In this document: positions 1-10,981 of the stretch, one piece after another
Layout of the letters: each line of letters opens with the position of its first letter
Position numbering within the stretch: the stretch's first letter is position 1
Origin: Tetragonia tetragonoides
Taxonomy: Eukaryota > Streptophyta > Magnoliopsida > Caryophyllales > Aizoaceae
Assembly (NCBI GenBank): GCA_038025085.1
Contig: CM076148.1
Coordinates: 39,362,871-39,426,870, forward strand
Length of the DNA stretch: 64,000 nt
Direction of reading: 5' to 3'
Program-made: the position numbers and the translations under genes
Notes under the pieces: generated by a model
Database searches by the model: none
Told to the model about the DNA's origin: nothing
What the model saw: the letters and a program-made list of their open reading frames with translations, nothing else

Positions 1-1300
1 CTTAGAATAATGAACCCAAACATAAACAGTTTTACAAGAAAGCATTTGTGATGCAAGGATTTTTATCGAGGGTGGTTCGAGGTGGCGGGTTGGCAATGGG
101 GAAAATGTTAACGAGCAGAGATAGATGGATTCCTCGACCTTACAGTTTCAAGGTAGTAACTCCTAGATTTCTTGATGTTCATGATTTGAGTATCCGAATT
201 AATAGATCGTGCGAATCATAGTATACTGGTATGTTGGAACTGTTATTTTCGGACCATGATATTACTGATTTCCTCGAAATCCCTCTTCCTTTGCATGAGG
301 CAGATGATAGATTGATGTGGCGTTTTTCAAAAGACGAGACTATTCTGTTAAGAGTGGCTCATGTTATCATTGCAAGGTTTGGCAGAGGGCTTTAGGTCTA
401 ATGGGTGTTGTGGAAGAAAGTTTGGAGTTTGCAATTTCCAGCAAAAGCTAACATATTTATGTGAAACTATGTAAAGGTTATATACCTGTTATAGAGAAAA
501 TAATGAGAGGGGATGGTCTGGGGATAGAGATTGTCCTGTAACTAGAAATGAATGTGAAACTTCAGAGCATGCTTTTCGTGATTGGCCGTGTTTGGTTTGC
601 TAGTTCCCTTGGTGGATGAGACGAGTAATAAAAGCTGCAGGTGTTCCTATTAGAGAATTAATCTCTTCTTTTCTTGATGTTTTTGATAGTCATCTTTGTG
701 TAGTTTATGCTATACTGCTTTGGATGATATGGTTTAACAGGAACCAAATCGTAACAAGGAGTGGGATTCTATTCAAGGTCCACTGGATCGTTGTACTCAA
801 GCTCTGAAGTCTGAAATACCTAGATAATTTTATTAATGCATTGTGAAGTAGTTCAGGTAGGAAAAGGAAGAAATCGCTTTACAGGTTCTGCTTGTATTGC
901 AAGGGAAGCAGTGGCACTATCCTATAGGTGTTCTGGTGACACGGAGGCAAGGAGTTCTAGACCTTGATGTTGTGGAAGCTGTTGCACTAACAGATCCTTC
1001 TGTCTGGGCTACAGATAAAGGTTGGAAGGCTGGCTGCAAGAAGTAGTTCATTTCTTGAAGGAAAGTTGCTGCGGAAAATTCAGTTTTTAGACTCATGCTC
1101 ACTGTCGTAAGAGATTTATAGCTGGTTTCGATAAAGCTCAGCTCACTCATTTCAAGGGTAACTTCAATGTGCAGCACATAGATTAGCTAGAAGCTATTTT
1201 GCTAGTGAAAACAATTATGAACGAGGTACAAGTTCCCCTCCTATTATCTCTGATGAACTGTATGAAGACTCTGTTTACTTAACAAATGAAGCTTGTTTTA
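1..1300 (+). mobile_element. Decayed LINE (non-LTR retrotransposon) 3' part: zinc-binding RT tail plus RNase H
   Basis: Translating the plus strand in pieces gives a patchwork typical of the end of plant LINE ORF2. Near 75-160 there is a W-R-V-G-N-G-E/N segment followed by D-R-W-I-P-R-P, the usual lead into the zf-RVT region. Further on come a degraded C-x-V-T-R-N-E-C-E-T-S-E-H-A-F zinc-binding segment (about 530-590) and shreds that could come from the RNase H-like domain (about 850-1200). Stops and frameshifts occur throughout, so nothing is expressible. The reverse transcriptase core would lie left of the window. I see no poly-A tail or target duplication at the right end, so the boundary near 1300 is approximate. 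Confidence 0.6.
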
Positions 1301-2050
1301 TTTTCTTATAAAAAATTTCACTACATTTCAATTGAATGGCACCAGACAAAACCTTCCGATCTAAGCTCTTTTCATCAAGCATTAGCATTTCAATACACAC
1401 AACAATGGAGTCATGCAGAGTATTTTTAAGCATTCAAACAGAAAGTAGTCATCTCAAAACTCCTATTAACCATATTCCTCGAGCAAACAACTTAGTAAGC
1501 ATTACACAATTGCCAAAACAAAAATTTTGTCAGTAATTCCTTTATTTCCTCACATTTCGGAACAATGAAATATCTTTAATAATCCCTTATATTACTAATC
1601 ACCATATTCACCAGCACCAAATATAAATAAGAGGGACCCATACTATTCGACTCTTATGATCCAACCCAAAACCATGTTATCCATAAACAACCCCTTACTT
1701 CCCCACATTTTGCAACAATAGATAACTGCTATTGTGCTACTAATCTTTGACTGATCAGCATATATACTAACACAAATTTTAAAAGAAACCCATATCTTTC
1801 ACTCTTACTACTCAAACCCAAAACCCCAATTGCAACCCAAAATTACTCACCCCAAAACAGTTTTAAGCATGGGTAACCCTTTCTTCACCCACATTTTCTA
1901 ACAATGTAATTACTTTTACAAGTCTATAGTATACATGGAACCATTGCTATGCTATTAACTAGCACAAAACATAAAAACAACAACCCATTATATAAACATG
2001 AAAGAGAAATATATCAGAATTTTAATTTCAAAACATAAAAAGATTCTCAC
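1301..2050. other. Noncoding stretch, probable intron or lost 3' part of the TAF1B-like gene
   Basis: AT-rich sequence without a recognisable exon, repeat or RNA gene. It lies directly downstream (minus-strand sense) of the splice donor of the TAF1B-like exon. It is therefore either the first part of a long intron or sequence that replaced the rest of that gene. Confidence 0.5.
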
Positions 2051-2619
2051 CTTGGCTTTCAGAGTCAACCACAGCTTTATAAGCCCAGCCACCATCAAAA
2101 ACCCCACTTTCTTTCACAAACCTTCCCCAAATAACACCAGAAATCCCATAAATAATCTCATTAACACCAAATTTCTTAACAAGAGCCTCACATTGTAACT
2201 GAACCAATCTCTGAACACCCACAACATACCTCTGTCTAATAACCTTATAATAATCCTCATCTCTTAAAACAGCTCCTTTAAGTTGTGACTCCGCTGCAAA
2301 ATCAACGGGCTCAGTGGGCCCATCACCAGAGCAGTTGTTGTTGTCCTCATAGAAAACGGGCTCAGACTTGGGCCTGAAAAGGGTTTGTGAGGTTTGTTGG
2401 GTTTGGGTGTTTTTGCGTTTGTGAGAAGCTAAATAGATTGCCCCATCACCTTGGCCACCACCTAGAGATTTGTCGACAAAATCTTCATCGGCTACACCGG
2501 TGTCTCTTATATCTTCAATAACGGCACCACAATTTTGTGCAGTAAAAGGAACCATCATCAGATTCTTCAAAGTCGAAAGAGTCGCATATCGTGCAACGAA
2601 ACTCGTTTGACGTCGCCAT
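2051..2619 (-). pseudogene. TAF1B/Rrn7-like RNA polymerase I initiation factor, 5' exon with frameshift
   Basis: The minus-strand reading from the ATG at 2619 starts with a zinc-ribbon half (R-C-T-I-C, then F-Y-C). After a frame change near 2538 it continues as N-C-G-A-V-I-E-D-I-R-D-T-G-V-A-D-E-D-F-V. That is the conserved N-terminus of plant TAF1B, the TFIIB-like subunit of the RNA polymerase I selectivity factor, which acts at rDNA promoters. The cyclin-like part follows: Y-K-V-I-R-Q-R-Y-V-V-G-V-Q-R, L-V-Q-L-Q-C-E-A-L-V-K-K-F-G-V, then I-W-G-R-F-V-K-E-S. The exon ends at a good donor (CCAAG^GTGAGA, 2051/2050). Removing one base at the frame change restores a C-x2-C knuckle, so I read it as a 1-bp insertion. 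No further exon is visible down to position 1, although the family protein is several hundred residues longer. It may be a pseudogene, or a gene with a very long intron and a sequence error. Confidence 0.65.
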
Positions 2620-4399
2620 TGTTGGTGTGTTTCTCTCTCTCTCTAAGAGTGGTGGCTCTGTAGCTGAAGGTTGTTTCTTTGCGGGAGGCTTTGAAAAAAT
2701 GGGCCAAAATGTGAGCTAGTAAGTAATTGAGCCATATTGATACCACTTTTGTTCTAGCCAAACCCAAATTCAATCACACTTTTTCTGGGCCCAATCTCCA
2801 ATCTCTCTCCAACTACTCCTGTATTCAGCGGCGATGAAACGACACCGCTTTTTGGCTTCTTCACGCAACTTCCGCTCTCTCGCCTTCTCCTGTATGACAA
2901 ATCGGGTTTTATAAAACGACATGCAAATTTGTTTTTTGTTTTTTTATTTGCAAATACTGATTCAGCCTACATTAATTTACACATAAATCAATCAATCAAT
3001 ACTTCGCATTCCCCAATTTAAATCAGCAAACTAACAACAATCAATAATTGCAAGAAAGAGAAAAAGGTGTATTGAAATGCTAATAGTTAGAACAACAGAA
3101 ATTGGGTGGTGGAAACCAAGTGTCAAGTCCAAGATCACAAAACCAACTTAGTCATATCATAGTTCAAAACTAGTTCTGTCCGGATGTATTTCAGTTCTTA
3201 TATCACAAGTATCATTGTTCACAAATGGGTTCAAACCCCCTTTTCATAAATTCATAGTCAAATCAAATATTCAAGTACTATGAATCGCTTCCAGGTCACA
3301 ATACACATCTCAAAGTGAACCTTTTATTCATCATATCAAAGGGGCATTCCACACAGTCACATTCAGCATACCAGACATGTTCGATATATTCATGTCATCA
3401 ACAAACTCCACATATAACTTCAAAAGAACTAATGTTCTCTTCTCATAATTCAGCAGGTTGAACATACACACAGTTCCAGCACATATTTATGTAACTGAAA
3501 TGAGTACAAGCAGCACTACATGTCACATGCATGTGCAATAAGCACAAATTCACAATGGTGAGCGAGTATCCTTATAAGTGCACAAATTCAGCAACAACAG
3601 CTTATATTGTCCCACTTAACAAGCAACATTCAATCTCCGAAATCATAATCAGATAGCCACTCTTAAACATGTAAAACTGGAATTAAGCACAATACTTGGA
3701 TCTAATTCAAGTAAAACAGCAATAGCCAAAAAAGCATAAACATTATATATGCTCAAAATTCAGCCAGAAGAAGTATATATATCACATACAAACACAACAA
3801 AATCACACTTTTCCAACCAATAGAATGAAGGTTATCTCCAATTGAATCCCAATTCCCAAGCCAATTTGTAAAACCAATTTCCTTTACTCAATCAGCGAAC
3901 ATCTCATACTATGCTAGTAACAATCACAAACTAAATTACTAATAGAACCCACAAAATCAGAATTAGTAGCCAAAATCAATCTAGGGTTTCATGAACAAAC
4001 CGAACGAAGAGGGTTGCTGGGCGTGCGGCACTGGTGATTGAAACCCGCCTAATGCTGGTGAGAAGTACAGCAGCGACAACAGAAGCGGCAACAACAGTGA
4101 CAAAGGCGGAGCAAGGGAGCTCAAAAACAGAAAAAACGTGAGGAGAGAGAAGAATGGCGGCGAGTGGTCGCTGGTTGTTCTCACCGGAGACACCAGGAGG
4201 AGAGAGAGAGAGCAACAGGAGAGAGAGTCGGGTGTGGCGTGTGAGAATGATGGTGGTGGAGGTCCTGCGAGAGGCTGAGTTTTTGTGACTTGTGAGGGGT
4301 TTCTCCGTCTAGTGAAGTATCCCAACAATGCTGGCTGGAAAAAGCAAGTGAGGAGAGAATGAGAGAGAAAAACAAGGTGGTAATTAATTATGGGTGTTA
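2620..4399. other. Upstream noncoding region, no gene seen
   Basis: The first few hundred bases are the presumed promoter and leader of the TAF1B-like gene, with a CT-rich tract (2632-2646). The remainder to about 3975 is AT-rich and featureless. From 3980 to 4375 the plus strand is GA-rich and gives serine/leucine/proline-rich frames on the minus strand. Those frames overlap each other in several phases and look like base-composition artefacts. Confidence 0.5.
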
Positions 4400-5300
4400 C
4401 TAAATACCGCCCCCTTTTTACTAGCTACCGCCCCCCCAATTTCCAATTTTACCCTCACCCCTTTTCCTCACTCACTCTCACTCATCCTCTCTTCCTCACT
4501 CACTCTCACTCATCCTCACCACCACACCGGCAACCACCACCACTCACGGCACAACCACCACCGGTAAATTTTTTTTTTGCGCATTTTTTTTGCACAGTCG
4601 TCTGAAATTCGACTCACCCAAGGGTGAGTCGAAAATTTCAGACGACTGTGCAAAAAAAAAATTATTATTATTATTTATTATTATTTATTGTTATTATTAT
4701 TATTATTATTTATTGTTATTATTATTAATATTATTATTATTATTATTATTACTGATTATTGTTTAATTAATTAAAAATGTGAAATGGTAGAGGGGAGGAG
4801 CCGGTAAATCGGTGCCGAGCTAGTTCACATTTTTAATTAATTAAACAATAATCAGTAATAATAATAATAATAATATTAATAATAATAACAATAAATAATA
4901 ATAAATAATAATAATAATTTTTTTTTTGCACAGTCGTCTGAAATTTTCGACTCACCCTTGGGTGAGTCGTCTGCTAGAGGCGACTCACCCTTGGGTGAGT
5001 CGGAAATTTCAGACGACTCACCCTTGGGTGAGTCGTCTGCTGGGTGAGTCGTCTGAAATTTCCGACGACTGTGCAAAAAAAATGCGCAAAAAAAAATTTA
5101 CCGGTGGTGGTTGTGCCGTGAGTGGTGGTGGTTGCCGGTGTGATGGTGTGGTGGTGAGGATGAGTGAGAGTGAGTGAGGAAGAGAGGATGAGTGAGAGTG
5201 AGTGAGGAAGAGAGGATGAGTGAGAGTGAGTGAGGAAAAGGGGGGAGGGTAAAATTGGAAATTGGGGGGGCGGTAGCTAGTAAAAAGGGGCGGTATTTAG
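4400..5300. mobile_element. 901-bp fold-back (palindromic) MITE-like element
   Basis: The left arm (4400-4783) and right arm (4824-5300) are inverted copies separated by a 40-nt spacer (4784-4823). The outer ends read CTAAATACCGCCCC and GGGGCGGTATTTAG. Moving inward, the arms hold a CTCACT/GAGTGA-rich tract, a CCACCACCGGTAAATTT segment, a GCACAGTCGTCTGAAA segment, an ATT/AAT microsatellite and finally TTAATTAATTAAAAATGTGAA. The right arm is longer: it carries extra copies of a small hairpin module (GACTCACCCTTGGGTGAGTC) and of the GAGTGAGTGAGGA repeat. There is no coding capacity. I could not settle a target-site duplication (AATTAT flanks both sides imperfectly), so the superfamily is open; a Mutator-type origin is my guess. 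Confidence 0.8.
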
Positions 5301-5368
5301 CAAATTATTTGTGAATATTACTTATTTTTATTCAAGGAAAGAAAAAAAAGAAAAGGGTAATTTTTTTT

Positions 5369-5640
5369 CACTAGTGGGCAAAAGTCGCTATTTGCGTTAG
5401 CGAGTTTAAGACGACAAACATGCCGGCCACCTAAGCGATAATTGTCTGCTAAGAAACCCAGCCTATGCGTAAAAGCAAACAATCGCAATAGGGAATGACG
5501 ATTTTTATTCCGGTACTTCGGTGTTTTTATTAGCGACTTATTGAGTTGTTTTTATAAATAGCGTCTTTGATGGATGAAAGTCGGTTAATCCTGATAGCGG
5601 CTTCCGCCTGTTTTACAGGGAAAAAAAATTGTTCATCTTG
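5369..5640 (+). mobile_element. CACTA-like terminal fragment (relic)
   Basis: The sequence starts CACTAGTGGGCAAAAGTCGC. It is followed by short alternating copies of TCGCTA/TAGCGA-type motifs and their complements, the pattern of CACTA subterminal repeats. No matching 3' end was found nearby and no transposase is present, so this is a relic or a very small derivative. The right limit is approximate. Confidence 0.4.
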
Positions 5641-6376
5641 CCCCCGATCCTATGTATATATACACCTTTGATGGGAATTACTTTGTATCCCAACCTAATA
5701 TGGGTATTACTTTCTAAACTAGCCTCATACCTCATTATGTTCTAGGAGGTCATAACTCATTAGTCCTTATTGCGGTGTTCTGAAAGTTTAAGTTTAGATT
5801 GTGTTTTTTTTTGTGTGTCAAAGTATAAGTCCTAATTTGCTACTTAAACCCGGATCATTAGTAGGTTAGTTGAAAGCAGGTCAGATCAAGTATTTTCCTT
5901 AATTATTGTACAAGTATTTAACGTCATAAGACTGTTTGATGGTAAACCGTGAAAAGTAACAAAAAAGAAAATTTATCAAACATGTCTCATTTTTTTGATA
6001 TTTTTAGTCCAAAAGTAATATTTTTTAGTTTAATAGGTAACATTGGTCTCTTGGTAAAGGCGTACCTTATATGATTTTTTTTATTTTTTTCGCTCAAGAA
6101 GGACATACACTTAAGTTGGGGATGTTTTTTTTATTCGAATAAGCGTTCTTGTTTAGGTTGTCAATTAAGATAATTTGACCTATTTTGATATGTCATCTTA
6201 TGTCCCAATTTATTCATCAAAAAAAATAATAAAATCTTATGTCCCAATTTATCTCAACTATTTGTGTATTTAGCAAGTAAAGCAGCATAATTAAAACAAA
6301 AAAATAAAAGAACTAATGTGTTACATAAAAAGGCAGGACAGTAGATGAGACATAACATGGGAGAGATGATCTTCAT
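5641..6376. other. AT-rich spacer, nothing recognised
   Basis: No open frame of interest, RNA gene or repeat structure was seen, apart from homopolymer runs. Confidence 0.5.
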
Positions 6377-6560
6377 CAGAGGCGGATGTAGGGAGTTATA
6401 GAGGGTAACCTTGCTCCAACACCCCACCCAAAAGATTGAGAAATTTTTATGGACAAAATTGATTTATTTTTTTTTAAATTTGGTAAGTATATTGTACCCC
6501 AAGTTCTCATATTTTTCAATATTTGTACTCCCGTCACCATATTTTGTGGATACGTCACTG
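6377..6560. mobile_element. hAT-type MITE, 184 bp
   Basis: The left end is CAGAGGCGGATGTAG and the right end, read inverted, is CAGTGACGTATCCAC: a typical hAT terminal inverted repeat. It is flanked by ATCTTCAT (6369-6376) and ATCTTCAA (6561-6568), an 8-bp target duplication with one mismatch, the length expected for hAT insertions. There is no coding capacity. Confidence 0.7.
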
Positions 6561-6568
6561 ATCTTCAA

Positions 6569-8061
6569 TGTTAGGAGCATGTTGGAAGTTGGTTAAAGCC
6601 TTCCTAAGGTGCTAGTTCAATTATTTTTCTTAATATTTTTGGTTCATAAGATTAGAGATACATAAGTTGACACAATACGTATTATACACCGACATAATTA
6701 CGTAGTCATTTTTTCAGTGTTTTTTTTCTTCTACAATTAATCTTTTTCTATGTGTTGAACTGTTAACCACCACAAGGCTAGCATGTCAATATATAGGATG
6801 AATTTATAAAGTCTTCTTTTTAGTGTTTAAATATCCCAATTCCCAAATATGAAAAGTATCTTGAGACCTGTAGAATCAAAGATCAGAGTGAGTGATGGAC
6901 ACACCCTACATGTGTGGGGATTGAGGAGTTAGGACTTCTTCAATGTCGTTTTAATTTTAATTTGATTGATAGTCAATGCCTTAAGTTATCAGTATACTGT
7001 TCAAAATGTATGAGGTGTTGGTTGGGTTGAGATATCAAGATAGTTGGGATATCAACCTGTATTATATACTTTATTCAAACTTCAGATAACTTTATATTAG
7101 ATTCTCTTTTTTTTGATCTTTATATTAGACTTTTTAGCGTCTGATTAAGACACGTACTATTTTGACCATATATAACTCTTATTAATATAAAAATAAAAAT
7201 TATAAAATATTGACTTTTTTGAAAGTACTATTTTGAAATAAATCTAATAAAAATATATTTATATTGTAAAATTTTATAATTTTTTATTAATTAATGGTCA
7301 ATTTTTGCTAACGTTAACCCAAAAAAATCCAACTAAAGTTATTTGTATTCTAGAGAGGGTAATTAACTTAATGGAATTTGCGATGCACCAATGGTCTTAA
7401 TGGTTAACAATACTCAAAAGGTACGTACCTAACGGTTGACACTTGCAACAAGATATATGTCTATGTATTTAGAGTATCTGAACTATTCAACATCAATTAC
7501 CTCAATAATTCAAAGCATCCCAAACGACTAAATTATTTAATCACCTAAAATGTCAAAATCGTTAGGTTTTAAAACTAAAAATAAAAAAAAATAAAGGAAA
7601 CGCAAAAAATGCTTCATTGTGTGGAAAGAATACCTAAACTCAAGTTTTCTCATCCTTGAATTGGCCCAAGTTATTGAACTTATTCGAAGTGTCCAAAACA
7701 TTTTCCACAAGTGTTTGTTACATTTGCACACTTACAGGCCAAACACGATAAATTCATTTGATCAAGACGGAGCATAATAATCTTTATTTTGTTCTTTTTA
7801 TCTACTCTGCCTTTTGGTCAATGAGCATAAAATTCGATATGTTTGCACAAATGCGATTTTGATATGTTCTCAAGATGGAGCATGTAGCATGACTACGACC
7901 ATATGAGAGATAATACTGACGGTTTTATGGACTTCCATAGCATAAGAAACCTATCCAATATACCAATTCCATATTTTCATAGTACACTTGTAAATGCTTA
8001 ATACATGCAAATTACTATAGTTGACTTTTTTTTATTTGTAGTCAACTTAAGACGTATCAAC
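6569..8061. other. AT-rich spacer, nothing recognised
   Basis: I see no gene or repeat I can name. Short frames here are at chance level for such AT-rich DNA. Confidence 0.5.
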
Positions 8062-8063
8062 TA

Positions 8064-8339
8064 CTCCCTCCGTCCCTCCTTTACTTGGGCACATTCCTTT
8101 TTGGGATGTCCCTCTTTTACTTGGGCATATCCTTAATTAGTAAGAAAAAAGTGATGAATGTACTTATATGCCCTTTCTTTATTCCATCATTAGTTCTAAC
8201 ATGTGGGGTTAAGGAGTGGAGGAAAGAGAATGAGAAGGGATGAAAGTCAAGGGTATAAGTGGAAAGTGTATGCCAAAATTACCTCCCATTAAAACCCGTG
8301 CCATTTCTATATGCCCAAGTAAAGAAGGGACGGAGGGAG
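8064..8339. mobile_element. Stowaway (Tc1/mariner) MITE, 276 bp
   Basis: The terminal inverted repeats are CTCCCTCCGTCCC and GGGACGGAGGGAG, the classic Stowaway consensus. The inverted similarity continues inward (TTTACTTGGGCA versus TGCCCAAGTAAA). It is flanked by TA on both sides (8062-8063 and 8340-8341), the expected target duplication. The interior is noncoding. Confidence 0.9.
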
Positions 8340-9987
8340 TACTACTATCAAGTATCCAAACTATAATTATAATGGGTATATGAGTGAAATAATATATTGA
8401 AGAGGACGCTAATCTTATTTTATTTGTATTCATTTGAAAACGAAAGATGTCAACATCCATACTCACTAAAAGTACATCCTCTATGATTGGACTTGCATAC
8501 GACATGAGAAGGCTTGACATAAACACAAATACACAACAAAGATAATATATCCCAAAATATATACAACATATTCCAACGATTTTACTATAGTTTATTTTTT
8601 GGTGTTCTTTTTTGTCGAAGGGTTGATTACACTAGTAGAGAATGCCTCCAGACCATAATTAAACGATATGTATGATTACTTAACAATTAACATGACATGA
8701 GTTTTTTTGTCCTTTTTTTTTTGAATGGGGGATTGGAGGATATAAAATGAAAGCATATTTGACGGTCTTTTTATCACTTTTGTTGAGACGGGGTCATTTT
8801 CTGATGAAATAAGGGTGTCATTGCTTACCATGAATTGAGTCAATTTATAAATATGAGCCCATATTTATAAAAAGTGACTCAATTTTTCTGTAAATTGGTT
8901 TTACATAAGACTTGTTGATATATATATTAAAAAAATCAAGTTTAATAATATATATTTGCCTATGTTCAGTGTATTTTTATTATATTCAATTTTATGGAGG
9001 GGAAAGGGGCCGGGCTGACCGTTGAGGGCGCTGAGTGAGTATCTATTTTCACTAGCAGTCATGCATGTTTGGTTTCGATGTTTATGTATGCCAATGCAAT
9101 TTTGTCGCACATTTGAGATCATGCAAATCTTATTTAAATAAATTTTTTTTTCCTTTCAATTTTTATTGTGAAGGGTTTGATTCACTGCTAATAGCTTACA
9201 GCCTTACAAAATATGTCACCCAAAAACAAATTGTTCATGACAAACGAAAAAAATCTCCCATTACGTGACAACTAATAAGGAAGTCACTATTATCACTAGC
9301 CGTATGTCTTGTGTGGACTTGGTTACTTCACTGGCGTGGACCAAAGACATAGTGTAGTTATTTTAGGAATAAGGAGAGTGTGTTTTTAAAAAAGATTTGG
9401 TCCCTTAATGTACGATAGTCTGTACACCAAGTCGACGTACACAAGATTTGATTTTTTTTTTTATAAGACACATACACAGGATTTTGTATATCACAGTAAT
9501 ATTTACTATATGTCTATATATCTATAATTTACCGATAGATAGACTTCGAATTTTTTGACGGTTTTAATTTTCATTTGGGAGGGATCTATGGGTATAATAT
9601 TTGTTTCTACAATTCTACTGGTAGGATGTTTTTTGTTAATGGGAATTTACTGTTGGTTTGTTGATTAGGTCCATATGCATATATTGCATTTAGGCGACTT
9701 GCATTGCAAAACATTGATGATCAAAGTGGAAAAGTATCAGTTCCCACTAATAGATAGAATATGTACATATTACTATTATCAATTTTTTTGGTCAATATAT
9801 TACTATTGTTATTAGGAGCAGAGAAAACTATTGAATCAAAGTGGAAGCATATGCAATTTAATTTCCACCAAGCAAAGTGTAAAGATTTTAGTAAACCTGT
9901 CTGGTTTCTCTCCCTTTAGTGCACTTATGCCAATATTGGGATAGCGCACTTCTCTATTACTTGTACTATGCATTAGATTTGGTTCTT
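8340..9987. other. AT-rich spacer, nothing recognised
   Basis: No gene identified. Near 8840-8895 there is a short diverged inverted similarity (GAGTCAATTTATAAATA against TTTATAAAAAGTGACTCAA), which may be a fragment of an old MITE. Confidence 0.45.
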
Positions 9988-10131
9988 TTTAATTGGGCCC
10001 ATTAAGAGAGTGTTTATAACATACAAGAGGTTTTAACCCAAAACCAATTGATAATGGGTAGAGTAACTCTCTTAGTTATAAACACCTCAAGACACTCTTT
10101 CTTGATCAATGTGGGACAACCCACTTCAACA
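9988..10131 (-). repeat. Possible solo LTR of a TRIM-like element
   Basis: Read on the minus strand this begins TGTTGAAGTGGGTTGTCCCA and continues CATTGA. A TG start followed by a GTCCCACATTGA-type core is common in plant TRIM elements. The same core occurs in the repeats at 32,191-32,812. No primer-binding site or second copy is adjacent, so the assignment is tentative. Confidence 0.35.
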
Positions 10132-10907
10132 AAAACAGAGAAAATTAAAATGATAAAGGCAAGGCACATATAATCTTGTGAGTCATAATAGTAGTAATAC
10201 GTAATAGTAGGTTTTTACTGTACCCTTTTCTACCAATTTTTTTTGTGAATTCCTAAACTTAGGTGAGAATTGAGGACGACATATTGACTTTCACAATGTT
10301 TGGGTGATTTTTTCTTGGTCATTTAGTGACTTTTTAGTTGTTTTTCGATGATTTCTCATTTTCACGCAAAACTTACTTTTACTAGAATACTCTTTTCTAC
10401 CCATAATATTTTTTAACCACTCATAGGTAAGAATGTGTTATCCTTCAAAGATTTCAATTTATTCTTGTTGTCGTCAATTATAATAAATCAATGAACTTGT
10501 GTTGTATCACGCCGATTTAGACACCCGGAGGATAAAACATCACATCTTCATATATTTGCTATGAATGATAGTAAAAATAATACTTAATATTGATTCTGGT
10601 TGTATAAGGGTGGCATGGCCTATAAAGAGCTTTTGAGAATTGTTGGAGGAGTTTAGCTTTTGGGATAGTTAAAAGCTTCAGAATTTTTTTCACTACTACA
10701 ATTCCAGGCATTAGACACACTTATTTAGACACACTTTCAAAACCGTGGAAAAAAAAGCAGAGTCTACCACGCTTTTAACCGTGGAAAAAAAACCGTGGAA
10801 AAAAAAATAAACTTAAAGACGTTTTGGACCGTGACAAAAAAATAAATAAATGAAACACACAGCTTTATCCTCACGCTAGCTTGTTCTCAAATCTACTTCC
10901 TCAACCC

Positions 10908-10910
<3 letters not shown>

Positions 10911-10972
<62 letters not shown>
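10911..10972 (+). repeat. (CT)n microsatellite
   Basis: About 30 CT units lie inside the CACTA element, just upstream of its exon-like part, in the position of a transcript leader. Any reading frame across it is a simple Leu/Ser run. Confidence 0.95.

Positions 10973-10981
<9 letters not shown>

Noticed and set aside
3976..4375. Overlapping minus-strand frames of 60-115 codons
   Set aside because: Low-complexity Ser/Leu/Pro products in three phases over the same GA-rich DNA; no family match and no splice or start context.
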